A stretch of 64,000 bases of DNA from Schlesneria paludicola DSM 18645 (GCF_000255655.1 NZ_JH636434.1:294977-358976); one strand, 5' to 3'; numbered from the stretch's first letter, positions 46,043 to 55,742 are shown. The notes: generated by a model from the sequence alone, not told the origin. Numbers and translations: made by a program.

Positions 46043-46489
46043 ATGAAAGAAAACCTGAAATATCGGTTCGCGGGTGTGTCGGATGCGGCAATTCTCGCAG
46101 AACTGAATCTGCAGCTGATTCGCGATGAGGGGCATCGCAACCCGATGTCCGTCGACGATCTGACGGTGCGAATGTCAATTTGGCTGAACGGCCAGTACCA
46201 GGCGGTTCTCTTCAAAGAATTCGACCAGATTGTCGGGTACGCTCTTTATCGGCATGAGCCAGATTTCGTCTATCTAAGACACCTTTTTGTCGTCGCCGAT
46301 CGACGTCGTCAAGGAATTGGCCGACACGCGCTGGAATGGCTGAGGCAATCCGCCTGGCCGACAGCCAAGCGAATTCGAGTTGAGGTTCTCTTTAAAAACG
46401 AAAACGCACTCGCCTTCTGGCGATCCGTCGGATTCGGTGAATACTGCGTCACGTTGGAGCATCAGTTCCCTGAGTCAGGCACGAATTAG
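46043..46489 (+). CDS. GNAT family N-acetyltransferase
   Basis: A 148-residue acetyltransferase of the GNAT fold. The acetyl-CoA binding motif A is visible as LRHLFVVADRRRQGIGRHALEWL (R-x-x-G-x-G/A pattern), preceded by the beta-strand VGYALYRHEPDFVYL and followed by IRVEVLFKNENALAFWRSVGF with the usual motif B Asn and Gly-Phe. These transfer acetyl from acetyl-CoA to an amine of a protein, antibiotic or metabolite. The substrate is unknown. The next plus-strand gene begins about 290 bp away, so they are probably not in one operon. Confidence 0.88.
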   Translation: MKENLKYRFAGVSDAAILAELNLQLIRDEGHRNPMSVDDLTVRMSIWLNGQYQAVLFKEFDQIVGYALYRHEPDFVYLRHLFVVADRRRQGIGRHALEWLRQSAWPTAKRIRVEVLFKNENALAFWRSVGFGEYCVTLEHQFPESGTN

Positions 46490-46781
46490 GATTGGAGGAC
46501 GCGGGTAACAGGTCGCAGTCGAGGGCTTAGTAATCCTTCGGGAAGTTGTCCGCTGGGCAGGAAGACTCGCTACGCGCCGTTCCGGTCCACAAATCCTTCA
46601 CAGCGTTGAAGATTGGGATGGCAATGGTGCAAAGATTGGCCAAAGAAGGTGCCGATGTTGCTTTCACCGAATTTCACCAAGCCGGACGATTGTTGACGGT
46701 GGATTGACCGCAAACATGAATTTCGCCGGTGCCCGAATTCTCGCGGGATACCGCAGCCGAGTGATCTTTCAAGGAACCAAA

Positions 46782-47708
46782 ATGAAAGTTTGGCAGTGCG
46801 ACGCGGTTCGGCCTCGGCCCGGATTGGTTCAATCGAATCTCAAGCCGCCAACTCCCGGACCAGGCGAACTTCTGATCCAGATTCACGCTGCGGGGATCAC
46901 CCCCACGGAATTGCTCTGGTATCCCACGACGCACACCGCGTCGGGAGAGCCGCGGCAAAACGCCGTGCCCGGCCACGAATTCTCTGGCGTCGTCGCTGAA
47001 GTCGGGAAGGATGTCGATATTGCCGTGGGTCTGGAAGTCTACGGAGTGAACGATTGGTTCGCCGATGGGGCATTTGCGGAATTCTGTTGCACCCTGCCGA
47101 CCTCCATCGCCGCCAAGCCCGAAACACTGACTCATGAACAGGCGGCGGCGGTTCCGATCAGTGCGTTGACTGCGTGGCAGGGTTTGTTCGATCGCTGCAA
47201 GCTTCTGGCGGGTGAACGCGTCCTGATTCATGGCGGTTCGGGGGCTGTCGGCGTCTTCGCCATTCAGCTCGCGAAATGGCGAAATGCGCACGTCACGACG
47301 ACCGCCGCGAGTCGGAATCGCGAATTCTTGTTGAATCTCGGGGCACAGACCGTCGTCGATTATCAAAACGAGAGGTTTCAGGATCTGGGCCAAGAATTTG
47401 ATGTGATCTTCGACGCCGTGGGCGGCGAGACGCTCACGGCATCGTGGGAAGTGCTTCGCCCGAACGGTCGGCTAGTCACGATCGCTGCGTCGGGCGAAGT
47501 GGAAACCGACGAACGCAACAAAAGAGCGTTTTTCATCGTCGAGCCGAATCAATCGCAACTGCTGCGGATTACAAGTTTGATCGATTCAGGAACTCTTAAG
47601 CCGGTCGTTCAGGCCGAGATTCCATTTGAGCAGGCGGCGGCCGCGATTTCGTCGAATGCAAAGCAGGGTTGTGGAAAATCCGTGCTTTGCGTTGCCCGCG
47701 ATGCGTAA
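46782..47708 (+). CDS. NADP-dependent quinone oxidoreductase / zinc-less alcohol dehydrogenase-like
   Basis: A 308-residue medium-chain dehydrogenase/reductase of the quinone oxidoreductase (QOR) type. Landmarks: the GroES-like N-terminal domain with GPGELLIQIHAAGITPTELLWYPTT, VPGHEFSGVVAEVG, then the Rossmann motif ERVLIHGGSGAVGVFAIQLAKW, and FDVIFDAVGGETL. The catalytic zinc cysteines of true alcohol dehydrogenases are absent, in keeping with QOR. It reduces quinones or enones with NADPH. The ATG at 46782 has AAGGAA just before it. It is followed by an ArsR/SRPBCC pair on the same strand, but a separate promoter for that pair is visible. Confidence 0.9.
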   Translation: MKVWQCDAVRPRPGLVQSNLKPPTPGPGELLIQIHAAGITPTELLWYPTTHTASGEPRQNAVPGHEFSGVVAEVGKDVDIAVGLEVYGVNDWFADGAFAEFCCTLPTSIAAKPETLTHEQAAAVPISALTAWQGLFDRCKLLAGERVLIHGGSGAVGVFAIQLAKWRNAHVTTTAASRNREFLLNLGAQTVVDYQNERFQDLGQEFDVIFDAVGGETLTASWEVLRPNGRLVTIAASGEVETDERNKRAFFIVEPNQSQLLRITSLIDSGTLKPVVQAEIPFEQAAAAISSNAKQGCGKSVLCVARDA

Positions 47709-47798
47709 CAAATCCCCGATGAAGTCATAGGTCCTCATCGTCGCAATTCAGCGAATTGTGTTTCATTTGCCGAGAGTTCACTCAACCATCGCTGCGGC

Positions 47799-47826
47799 TT
47801 GACATGCAACCACTTGGTTGCATAAT
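47799..47826 (+). promoter_or_regulatory. Near-consensus promoter with embedded ArsR-type operator
   Basis: TTGACA (47799-47804) and CATAAT (47821-47826) form a -35/-10 pair with 16-bp spacing. The spacer is filled by the inverted repeat ATGCAACCA-ct-TGGTTGCAT (47804-47823), a form seen as operator for ArsR regulators paired with SRPBCC proteins. A bound repressor would block RNA polymerase. It lies only 8-30 bp before the ArsR start at 47834, so the leader is very short. Confidence 0.8.
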
Positions 47827-47833
47827 TGTTTGC

Positions 47834-48163
47834 ATGAACTCAAGGATGGACAACGCCTTCAAGGCGCTCGCTGACTCAAGTCGCCGCGTGTTGCTCGATC
47901 AACTCTTTACGAGGAGCGGGCAATCTCTCGGAGAACTCTGTGAGCAGCTCGATATGAGCCGGCAGGCAGTGACGAAGCATCTGAAGATTCTGGAAGCGGC
48001 TTCGCTGGTCATGACGGTTCGCCGGGGCCGTGAAAAACTTCACTACCTGAATCCCGTTCCGATCCATGAGATCGCCGATCGCTGGATTGGAAAATATGAA
48101 CAAAGCCGACTCCGCATTCTCGCAGACCTCAAGCAGACTCTGGAAGGTGACTCAATTGGCTAA
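47834..48163 (+). CDS. ArsR family transcriptional regulator (SRPBCC-associated type)
   Basis: A 109-residue winged-helix repressor. MDNAFKALADSSRRVLLDQLF begins the fold and LGELCEQLDMSRQAVTKHLKILEAASLVMTVRRGREKLHYLNP contains the recognition helix and wing. No cysteine pair of the metal-sensing ArsR type is present (only Cys in GELCEQ), so this belongs to the metal-independent group commonly paired with SRPBCC/AHSA1 proteins. It probably represses its own operon by binding the palindrome in its promoter. It overlaps the SRPBCC start (TTG 48156), indicating cotranscription and coupling. The effector is unknown. Confidence 0.92.
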   Translation: MNSRMDNAFKALADSSRRVLLDQLFTRSGQSLGELCEQLDMSRQAVTKHLKILEAASLVMTVRRGREKLHYLNPVPIHEIADRWIGKYEQSRLRILADLKQTLEGDSIG

Positions 48164-48617
48164 ATCTCAGTTTGTTTACGTCACATATATCCGCACGACG
48201 CCCGAGAAATTGTGGCAAGCTCTGAGCAGACCTGAATTTACTCGCCAGTTCTGGTGCGAGACATGGCAGGACTGCGAATGGAAAAAGGGAGCCACTTGGA
48301 AGATCGTGGTTCCTGGAGGGCGAGTTGCTGATTCGGGCGAGGTTGTGGAGATCGAGCCCGGGAAGAAACTCGTCTTGCTATGGCAAAACCATCTTGATCC
48401 CGAGATGACGGCTGAAGGTTTTTCACGACTGACCTACGAACTCGAAACAATCGGCGATTCGGTCAAGCTGACGGTTCAGCACGAAATGGATAAGCCTGAT
48501 TCGAAACTGATCCAGGGCGTCTCGACGGGTTGGCCGCATATCCTCTCAAGCCTCAAGTCGTTACTCGAAACCGGCCATGCGCTCAAAGAAACGAGCCAGT
48601 GGCCGGAAGGTCTTTGA
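48156..48617 (+). CDS. SRPBCC / AHSA1-like domain protein
   Basis: A 153-residue protein of the START-like SRPBCC superfamily (AHSA1 subgroup). It shows FVYVTYIRTTPEKLWQALSRPEFTRQFW, then GEVVEIEPGKKLVLLWQ and FSRLTYELETIGDSVKLTVQHEM, ending GWPHILSSLKSLLETG, all typical. These folds bind hydrophobic ligands or act as co-chaperones; in such ArsR-linked forms the ligand is unknown. The family N-terminus requires a TTG start at 48156 (preceded by AAGGTGA) or GTG at 48147; there is no ATG in that place. It shares eight bases with the ArsR gene. Confidence 0.88.
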   Translation: MAKSQFVYVTYIRTTPEKLWQALSRPEFTRQFWCETWQDCEWKKGATWKIVVPGGRVADSGEVVEIEPGKKLVLLWQNHLDPEMTAEGFSRLTYELETIGDSVKLTVQHEMDKPDSKLIQGVSTGWPHILSSLKSLLETGHALKETSQWPEGL

Positions 48618-48897
48618 CACAAATGATTCGGTTAGCCCTCCAAACCGTCGCCTTTTTAAGGCAAGCATTGCTCTGTCAGATTGGCAGCCGAAACAATTGC
48701 GGGTCGCCCTGCTGAGCCACGTTGGCAGAGGTCGTGATTTCGTCAATATCTGCAAAGCACTTGTTTCATGAGACTTATGGCTGATACGTTTTTTTGGCGC
48801 GCCGTTCGCTAGGCGATCTTCCGTCTCGTGGTGTCGTTTGTGGGATCCGTCCCGCGTTGGAAGACTGAACGCGTTTCGATTCTTGGAGTATGGTGAG

Positions 48898-49212
48898 ATG
48901 GCAAAGAAGAGTGGCTCGAACGACCCCAAGCTGGTCCCGCTCGGTGATCGAGTGGTTTTGAAGCGAGCCGAAGCGGAAACCAAAACCGCTGGTGGAATCG
49001 TTCTGCCGGATTCCGCAACGGACAAACCGCAACGTGGTGATGTCATCGCAGTTGGTGAAGGACACGTGAAAAGCAACGGAACGAAGGCCGCCCTGACGGT
49101 GAAGCCTGGCGATCACGTCATTTTCAGCTCCTACGCTGGCGACGAATTCAAGGTTGGCGACGAGACGTATCTGCTGCTGCGCGAGAGCGACATTCTCGCC
49201 ATTTATGGCTGA
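48898..49212 (+). CDS. groES: Co-chaperonin GroES
   Basis: GroES caps the GroEL ring and closes the folding chamber. The 104-residue product begins with a short extra N-terminal KKSGSNDP before [43 protein letters not shown], which holds the mobile loop (KTAGGIVLP), and ends [21 protein letters not shown]. GroEL begins 202 bp downstream in the same direction. No CIRCE palindrome (TTAGCACTC/GAGTGCTAA) is visible upstream, so heat-shock control would be by another route. The region before the gene shows no consensus promoter that I can assign. Confidence 0.96.
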   Translation: MAKKSGSNDPKLVPLGDRVVLKRAEAETKTAGGIVLPDSATDKPQRGDVIAVGEGHVKSNGTKAALTVKPGDHVIFSSYAGDEFKVGDETYLLLRESDILAIYG

Positions 49213-49414
49213 TGAATGAGTCTGGCTCATCCGTGTCAGGCGGACTCTCGCTCGATGATCCGCCTCGAGCCGAATTGAAATTTTCGGGTCCACGTGACAA
49301 CCGAGCCAGACCCGAAAAAACAGTAATTCCGATTCGCAGTGAACGCCAAAGTGGGACTGCTGCAGTTTCGGATCCGACGTAAAACTGACAATTTAAAACC
49401 AGGAGTCTCTCCGA

Positions 49415-51034
49415 ATGGCAAAGATTATCGCCTTTGATCAGGAAGCGCAAGAAGCGATGCGCCGCGGCGTGCAGAAGCTCGCCCGCGCCGTACGCGTTAC
49501 GCTCGGACCTCGCGGTCGCAACGTCATCATTGAAAAGAGCTTCGGCTCACCAACGGTCACCAAGGACGGCGTGACGGTTGCTCGCGAAATCGAACTCGAA
49601 GACAAGTTCGAAGACATGGGCGCACGCATGGTGCGTGAAGTCGCCAGCAAGACTTCCGATACCGCTGGTGACGGCACGACCACGGCAACGATCCTCGCCG
49701 AAGCAATCTACTGCGAAGGCTTGAAGGCTGTTGTCGCCGGTGTGAACCCGATCGACATGAAGCGCGGCATGGACAAGGCCGTCGAGCAAATCGTCGCCAA
49801 GCTGAAGAGCATGGCTGTCGAGTGCAAGAACAAGAAATCAATCGCCCAGGTCGGTACCGTTGCTGCGAATGGCGACACCGAAATCGGCGGAATCCTCGCA
49901 GACGCGATGGAACAAGTCGGTAAAGACGGCGTCATCACCGTCGAAGAAGGCAAGTCGCTGACGACCACCTATGAAGTTGTCGAAGGGATGCAATTCGACC
50001 GCGGCTACCTGTCGCCCTACTTCGTCACCGATCCAACGTCGATGGAATGTGTGCTCGAAGACGCATATGTTTTGATCCACGAAAAGAAGATCACGAACAT
50101 CAAGGATCTCGTTCCGGTCCTTGAGAAGGTCGTCAACAGCGGCAAACCGCTCTTGATCGTGGCCGAAGAAGTCGAAGGCGAAGCACTCGCCACGCTCGTG
50201 ATCAACAAGCTGCGTGGCACCTTCAAGATCGCTGCCGTGAAGGCTCCTGGATACGGCGATCGTCGCAAGGCGATGTTGCAAGATCTGGCGATCATGGTTG
50301 GCGGACAGGCGATTTTCGAAGACCTGGGCATTCAGCTCGAAAACGTCCAGTTGTCGGATCTCGGTCGCGCCAAGCGAATCGTGATCGACAAGGACAACAC
50401 GACAATCATCGAAGGCCTCGGCAAGTCGGCCGACATCAAGTCGCGAATCGAACAAATTCGTCGCGAATTGGCCGCTTCGAGCAGCGACTACGATCGTGAA
50501 AAGCTTGAAGAACGCGTTGCCAAGCTGTCGGGTGGTGTGGCTCAGCTGAACGTTGGTGCTGCAACCGAAAGCGAAATGAAAGAAAAGAAGGCCCGCGTCG
50601 AAGACGCTCTGCATGCGACTCGCGCCGCTGTTGAAGAAGGTATTCTTCCAGGTGGTGGTGTCGCATTGCTGCGTTCGTCGCTCGAACTCAAGCCAACGGG
50701 CTTGAACGAAGACGAAACGACCGGTTTCAACATCATCGTTCGCGCTTGCCGCGCTCCATTGACGCAAATTGCGAACAATGCCGGTGTTGACGGTGCCGTG
50801 ATCTGCGAGAAAGTCGCCGAGCACAAAGACGGCCACGGTTACAATGCTGCAACTGGCAAGTACGAAGACCTGGTCAAGGCCGGTATCATCGATCCTTGCA
50901 AGGTGACTCGCAGTGCGTTGCAAAACGCCGCCAGCGTTTCGACCCTGTTGCTGACGAGCGATGCTCTGATCGCCGAAAAGCCAAAAGACGCCGACAAGAA
51001 GGCCGGTGGCCACGGCGGCCATGACGAAATGTAA
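49415..51034 (+). CDS. groEL: Chaperonin GroEL
   Basis: GroEL is the 60-kDa barrel chaperonin that folds proteins using ATP with GroES. The 539-residue product has all main motifs: the ATP-binding [17 protein letters not shown] and [61 protein letters not shown], and [15 protein letters not shown] in the second equatorial domain. The C-terminal tail is [12 protein letters not shown] instead of the usual Gly-Gly-Met repeats, so the chamber-floor tail contains His and acidic residues. Planctomycetes often carry several groEL copies; this one has its own groES. A strong terminator lies 85 bp downstream. Confidence 0.97.
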   Translation: MAKIIAFDQEAQEAMRRGVQKLARAVRVTLGPRGRNVIIEKSFGSPTVTKDGVTVAREIELEDKFEDMGARMVREVASKTSDTAGDGTTTATILAEAIYCEGLKAVVAGVNPIDMKRGMDKAVEQIVAKLKSMAVECKNKKSIAQVGTVAANGDTEIGGILADAMEQVGKDGVITVEEGKSLTTTYEVVEGMQFDRGYLSPYFVTDPTSMECVLEDAYVLIHEKKITNIKDLVPVLEKVVNSGKPLLIVAEEVEGEALATLVINKLRGTFKIAAVKAPGYGDRRKAMLQDLAIMVGGQAIFEDLGIQLENVQLSDLGRAKRIVIDKDNTTIIEGLGKSADIKSRIEQIRRELAASSSDYDREKLEERVAKLSGGVAQLNVGAATESEMKEKKARVEDALHATRAAVEEGILPGGGVALLRSSLELKPTGLNEDETTGFNIIVRACRAPLTQIANNAGVDGAVICEKVAEHKDGHGYNAATGKYEDLVKAGIIDPCKVTRSALQNAASVSTLLLTSDALIAEKPKDADKKAGGHGGHDEM

Positions 51035-51118
51035 TCATCCTGATTGGGTTCCCAAGCAGAACGCAGTGACCTCAAGTGACCGCGATTGAAACGGGGATTC
51101 GACAGTTTAGATGACAGA

Positions 51119-51154
51119 AAACAGCCCGCACATGAATCCATGTGCGGGCTGTTT
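51119..51154 (+). terminator. Strong intrinsic terminator after groEL
   Basis: AACAGCCCGCACATG (51120-51134) and its complement (51139-51153) form a 15-16-bp stem with loop AATC, followed by GTTTCGTTT. It ends the groES-groEL transcript. Confidence 0.85.
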
Positions 51155-51193
51155 CGTTTGACGAGTTCGACTTGAGGGTATCCTTGAAATCCT

Positions 51194-51265
51194 CGTTACC
51201 AAGCTCCCAATTAGAAACGCCTCTTCACACGAACTTCCCCATCGCGGAGGGACCTGACACGGTCC
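51194..51265. repeat. Palindromic repeat, CGTTACCAAGC-type, copy with conserved flank
   Basis: It starts CGTTACCAAGCTCCC and then decays (AATTAGAAACGCCTCTT), but the following CCCATCGCGGAGG region matches the copy at 42150-42225 over about 70 bp. The hairpin arm is lost here. It lies between groEL and the small membrane protein gene. Confidence 0.65.
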
Positions 51266-51574
51266 AATCTGTGCATTTCCGAAATCGAGGACGCGTCTGC
51301 GAGGCACCCAGGACACTCGTCTACTCGACAAAAAACGAGAGCGCATGAGGCAAGGTCATGCAAAAGCTTGTCGCGAGAGAACGAGAAAAACCAGCAGCAT
51401 CAACGGAAATCTTGGATGCCTTCAGAGTTCCGCATGGAGCAGAAGCTGATGTGCTGCCGATGGGTGCAGGCCGGGGACTTCCAGCACATCGACCACGGAA
51501 GATTGCTGCCCTCTGCAGACTTTTGTAACTTATCAGTGCGTGAGGGCCACAACATATCACGGGAGCGATCTGCC

Positions 51575-51994
51575 ATGGCTGGGCGGAATTCCGATTCGGG
51601 GCGGCAGGCCGTCATCTGGCTGGCGACGTCGTTCATCATTTTAATTGGTGCGGCCGCTACGGCTTTCGTGATCATGGCCGCTACCCGCGAAGCGCAAGAT
51701 CAGTATTTTGTCTGGTTGATCTGGGGTGGATGCTTTGCCGGCTTGTGCGTGGTCTTAATTCTGATCAGCATGCATTGGGAAGAGCCGATCAATCAGCTCA
51801 AGTTCTGGTTGACCTATCAGGAACGAAACGACGCCACGGATCTCTATCGCGCGGCACGACGACGCCAAGAGGCCCGCGATGAGCTTGGCGGCAATCAACC
51901 ACCAACCATCGAATCCGTGCGTGACGCCGCCGAGCACGGTGGCGCCTGGGTGCCTCGCTCGTCGGGCAGCAAGCCGCGCTCGCGAAAACCGTGA
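51575..51994 (+). CDS. Small two-helix membrane protein of unknown function
   Basis: A 139-residue product from the ATG at 51575, with a GGGAGCGA ribosome site. Two hydrophobic helices (about 12-34 and 47-64: AVIWLATSFIILIGAAATAFVIM, VWLIWGGCFAGLCVVLILISM) are followed by a charged tail with YRAARRRQEARDELGG and ending in a basic SGSKPRSRKP. The tail is probably cytoplasmic. The frame is open upstream to 51368 but that part is not protein-like. No known family was recognised. Confidence 0.7.
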   Translation: MAGRNSDSGRQAVIWLATSFIILIGAAATAFVIMAATREAQDQYFVWLIWGGCFAGLCVVLILISMHWEEPINQLKFWLTYQERNDATDLYRAARRRQEARDELGGNQPPTIESVRDAAEHGGAWVPRSSGSKPRSRKP

Positions 51995-52100
51995 CCACAC
52001 GGACAAAAGCGATGTCGGCTCATTCGTGTGACGCTGTGATTCGCTGCATCGCCCGAGGTGTACTCGTCGAAATGTCCGACGTATGCCTGTAGTGGCCTGA

Positions 52101-52991
52101 TCAAGCTGGCTGATCGACTAAGATCTGCGCGACATCCACTGACACCGTCAGAATCTGCGAGCCACCCCCGGTCAAAACGCCCTGAATCGGGCAGACGTCA
52201 GAGTAGTCACGCCCCCAGCCAATCGTAACATGTCGTTGCTGAGGAATGACATTGTTCGTCGGATCAAGATCGATCCAGCCATCGCCTGGGCAATAAACAG
52301 ACAACCACGCATGCGACGCGTCGGCGCCGATCAGCTTTGGTTTTCCGGGAGGCGGCGCCGTCACCAGGTAACCGCTGACATACCGAGCCGCCAGACCAAG
52401 GCACCGTAACGCACAGATCTGCAAATGAGCAAAATCCTGACAGACGCCTCGGCGCAGCTTCATGACTTCACGCGTTGGCGTGCTGATACTGGTTGTCGTT
52501 GGCGCGTACTTGAATTCGCGAAAGATCCGTGACATCAGATCGAGAGCCGCTTCGAGCAGCGGCCGTTTGGGAGTAAAGCTGACGAGTGCATAGTCGCGGA
52601 CTTCGTCCAATAGCTGTACGAAGGGCGATTCAAAGCGAAACTGCGCCAACTGCCGCATGTCTGGTGATTCCGCACGGATCAATTGATCGCGTACCTGTTC
52701 CCACGGCTGCGTGGCGCCGGCAATCGGAAGTTCGCGCGGAGCGATGCTGACTCGACTTCGTGCCGTGATCTGCAGTTCATGGTGCGGTTCTTCAAGCGAG
52801 AAGTACCAGACTTGATTGCCGAAGGCATCGATGCGGGAACGCCGACGAACAGGATCGGGAGCGATGTCCAGCTGAAAGCCGGCGCAGGACTGAAACGGTG
52901 TCTGCCGCGGTGTCAGATGCACCTCGTTCTGGCACAACGAAACGGCATCCGCGTAGGAATAGATCGTTGTATGTCGGACATTGTAATGCAT
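52101..52991 (-). CDS. Bacterial transglutaminase-like protein
   Basis: A 296-residue protein of the bacterial transglutaminase/protease-like superfamily. The N-terminal 90 residues (YNVRHTTIYSYADAVSLCQNEVHLTPRQTP) are the beta-barrel domain named bacterial transglutaminase-like N-terminal region. The catalytic core follows with Cys184 in RRGVCQDFAHLQICALRCLGL, His228 in DASHAWLSVYCPGDGW and Asp243 in IDLDPTNN, so the triad is intact. Members hydrolyse or form amide bonds; targets are not known. It is the last of five minus-strand genes with the ATP-grasp and alpha-E proteins, a recurrent bacterial cluster. Confidence 0.92.
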   Translation of the reverse strand: MHYNVRHTTIYSYADAVSLCQNEVHLTPRQTPFQSCAGFQLDIAPDPVRRRSRIDAFGNQVWYFSLEEPHHELQITARSRVSIAPRELPIAGATQPWEQVRDQLIRAESPDMRQLAQFRFESPFVQLLDEVRDYALVSFTPKRPLLEAALDLMSRIFREFKYAPTTTSISTPTREVMKLRRGVCQDFAHLQICALRCLGLAARYVSGYLVTAPPPGKPKLIGADASHAWLSVYCPGDGWIDLDPTNNVIPQQRHVTIGWGRDYSDVCPIQGVLTGGGSQILTVSVDVAQILVDQPA

Positions 52992-53051
52992 CGGCTGTTT
53001 TCAGCTTTCAGTCTTCAGCGAGCTCTGAATCCTGAACCCTTAAAACGTAGT

Positions 53052-55628
53052 TCACGCACGACGGGGGATCTGCAACTGGGCTTCAAGCTGTCGCGAATCA
53101 ACGGTGTGAGTGAGGTAGGTATGCGAGATACTATCGGACAATGCTCGCAATTCGGAAGCGAGTCCCGACAGGAATTCGTCGAGTTCCTGCCGGTCATTGG
53201 TCCCATTGACCGTGCAGAACGATTCAACATCGGCCAGACGTAACGTCGCCTGCGCGGACAGGACGAGTTTTTGCTCGGCCGTCCGCACGATGTCCGATTC
53301 ATCCCGTGCCAAACTTCCGACGTGCTCGGACAGCGCCATCAGTTGAAATCCGACAGCGCGTGGATTCGATTCATCGGCAAGCACAAGGTCCAGTACGGGC
53401 GCCAACTGCAATGTCGTCAGGTAACGATAGCGGTAGGTCATGGAACTGTCCGCGATTTCGAGCATCGCCTCGAGGCGCGGCAAGACGTCGGTCTGGGCGT
53501 CGACAAGTAATCCGCGGATCACACGCAAGGTCTGCAGCGCACGTTCGATTCTCCGGCCAATATCCAGAAACCTCCAGCCCGGCCCGCGCGTCATGCTGTC
53601 ATTGCAGAGACCACTAAAGGCCGACAGCCATGTCAGCAACTGATTCAGTGGCGCTAGCGCACCCGCCAGATCCGACGACGTACGCATCGCCGTGGCGCTG
53701 TGAGACGGGGGAAAATCGAGTTGATTGATAATCCGCCAGCCATCCACCGAAATTCGGTCGCGAACGACCGATGCCGTACGCTGAGCGGCGTCGATTGTTT
53801 CCAGCAGACCGTACGTTCGATGGGGATCGTGCAGATAGAGCCAGACCGAATCGATCAGTGTCTGTCCCAAGCGAGCCTCATCCACCGGAACCTTGGACAA
53901 AGGTGATTCACCGGGTTCGTCCATCGCGAGCACGATTCGCTTGAGATCCGTAAGCCGGGCCGGCTGCAGTTCCGTGGTCATGCGAGCCACGACGCAGCGC
54001 GCATGCCGTACTTTCGCTTCGGTCCGTTCGATCAAACGGCCAAGCCAGAACAGATGGTCGGCGGCGCGGCTGGGAAGGTCGTTCGAACTGCGACGCAGCT
54101 CAAGCGCCGTTTGCTTGGGGCGCAGCAGTGAGACCGGCTCCACTGGGCCATCGGCCAAGACCCAGACGTCTTTGCTGCGCTGACCGGCCGCCATTGATTC
54201 GTTTAGCGTTTCCGAACGCATCGCGACTCGGGATAATCCTCCGGGCATGACCTGATAGTCGCCGTCCGTTGCGACCGCGAAGGCCCGCAATGTGACATGC
54301 CAGGGCTGCAATCGATCGCCGCTCCAGACAGGCGCGGTCGAGCCAACAACCGGCTCTTGTGCGACATACTGGCTGGGACGAGTTCGCATATCCGCGATCA
54401 GTCTTGCACGCTCTTCGTCCGTCAGATTCGCACCGATATGCACCTTCACGTTGTGGTGACGGAACGCCGGGCGAATCACCAATTGATCCAGATGAGCTTC
54501 CACATATTTCAAATCGTCCGACCGACCACACCACCACGTTCGAATCGACGGAAGCTTCAACTCTTCGCCCAGCAGGAAGCGGCATGCAGAGGGCAAGTAC
54601 GCTTGCAGCAAAGGGGCCTCGAGAAATCCGCCACCCAGGGCATTGGCGACAACAACCTGCCCGTCACGAATGACCTGAAGGAGTCCAGGCACACCGGCCG
54701 GAGAATCGGGGCGCAATTCCAGCGGATCGCACCGGCCATCGCCAATGCGGCGAAAAATCACGTCCACGCCCAGCAGTCCGCCCAGAGTTTTCAGGTAGAC
54801 CCCATCGCCGCGAACCGTCAAATCACCGCCTTCGACCAGTGTGTAGCCAAGATAGCGGGACAGGTAGACGTCTTCGAAGTAGCGAGAACTTCGGGGGCCT
54901 GGCGACAGCAAGACGACGCGTGGATTCTCGCGATGATTGCGTGCCAGACTGGCGAGCGTGTTCTGGAGCGAAATGAAGAACGACGCGAGCCGGACAACGT
55001 TTTGTTCTTGAAACTCTTCCGGCAGCGTCCGCGAGACCACAATGCGGTTTTCGACTGCATACCCGGCCCCAGACGGTCCCTGTGAGCGATCCCCCAGGGC
55101 GATCCAATTGCCGCTGAGGTCGCGCGCCAGTTGTGCGGCATACCAGTGCAGAAAGATCCCCGCAGGGGGCTGAATTCCGACACACGGCAGCAGATATCCA
55201 GGATGCTCGAAGAAGGCATTCGGAGGAAGCACGCCCGATCGCAGCAGGTCTTGATTGCCGTAGACGTCTTGCAGAATTCGATTCAGCAGACGGGCGCGCT
55301 GCGCGATGGCGTCGGCCAATGGATTCCATTGGTTGACCGAGAACATCAGTGGAACAGGATCGAGCTCCCAAGGCCGTTCAAGGTCTTTGGCTGCTCCGTA
55401 GACGTTGTACGTGACGCCATTTTCACGCAGGAAATGCTGCGTTTCTTCCGTTCGTCGCACCAGCCCCGACGTACCACCCGTATTCAGACTTCGTGCCAAT
55501 CGCGACCACGCCGGACGAATCGCCCCGTTTGCGTCGAGCATCTCATCGAAATGTGGCGCAGGGGGCTGGTAAAGGGGCGTGATTTCGCCGGCCAGGTGAG
55601 CGCTCACCGCACCGGTGTTATCATCCAT
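53052..55628 (-). CDS. Circularly permuted ATP-grasp domain fused to alpha-E domain
   Basis: An 858-residue fusion of the two proteins found as separate genes upstream (60669-62162 and 59467-60498). Residues 1-480 form the circularly permuted ATP-grasp (COG2308-like) with FHL-type RENGVTYNVYGAAKDLERPWELDPVP, the ligand loop GIQPPAGIFLHWYAAQLARD, GYAVENRIVVSRTLPE, VDVIFRRIGDGRCDPLELRPDSPAGVPG and NALGGGFLEAPLL. Residues 525-850 form the alpha-E domain (COG2307-like) with AADHLFWLGRLIERTEAKVRHARC, GPGWRFLDIGRRIERALQTL and a tail of helices. ATP-grasp enzymes form amide or peptide bonds; alpha-E is a helical partner. Substrate unknown. It lies between two transglutaminase genes. Confidence 0.9.
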   Translation of the reverse strand: MDDNTGAVSAHLAGEITPLYQPPAPHFDEMLDANGAIRPAWSRLARSLNTGGTSGLVRRTEETQHFLRENGVTYNVYGAAKDLERPWELDPVPLMFSVNQWNPLADAIAQRARLLNRILQDVYGNQDLLRSGVLPPNAFFEHPGYLLPCVGIQPPAGIFLHWYAAQLARDLSGNWIALGDRSQGPSGAGYAVENRIVVSRTLPEEFQEQNVVRLASFFISLQNTLASLARNHRENPRVVLLSPGPRSSRYFEDVYLSRYLGYTLVEGGDLTVRGDGVYLKTLGGLLGVDVIFRRIGDGRCDPLELRPDSPAGVPGLLQVIRDGQVVVANALGGGFLEAPLLQAYLPSACRFLLGEELKLPSIRTWWCGRSDDLKYVEAHLDQLVIRPAFRHHNVKVHIGANLTDEERARLIADMRTRPSQYVAQEPVVGSTAPVWSGDRLQPWHVTLRAFAVATDGDYQVMPGGLSRVAMRSETLNESMAAGQRSKDVWVLADGPVEPVSLLRPKQTALELRRSSNDLPSRAADHLFWLGRLIERTEAKVRHARCVVARMTTELQPARLTDLKRIVLAMDEPGESPLSKVPVDEARLGQTLIDSVWLYLHDPHRTYGLLETIDAAQRTASVVRDRISVDGWRIINQLDFPPSHSATAMRTSSDLAGALAPLNQLLTWLSAFSGLCNDSMTRGPGWRFLDIGRRIERALQTLRVIRGLLVDAQTDVLPRLEAMLEIADSSMTYRYRYLTTLQLAPVLDLVLADESNPRAVGFQLMALSEHVGSLARDESDIVRTAEQKLVLSAQATLRLADVESFCTVNGTNDRQELDEFLSGLASELRALSDSISHTYLTHTVDSRQLEAQLQIPRRA

Positions 55629-55742
55629 GGGATCGGCAACTCCTTGTCGTTCGATAGGGCCGTGCGTGGCGATCCATACACCTCAAAGTAGCGTTTGCTA
55701 CCGCAAGACGCTTCCACCGCATCATGGCCTGTCGGATTGTCT

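Noticed and set aside
48066-48155. Upstream ATG for the SRPBCC gene
   Set aside because: It would put a long unrelated stretch before the conserved start and overlap the ArsR gene by nearly 100 bp; the TTG at 48156 fits the family.
49838-51022. 394-codon open frame on the minus strand
   Set aside because: It is antisense to groEL, whose codon pattern creates long open frames on the other strand; the protein does not resemble any family.
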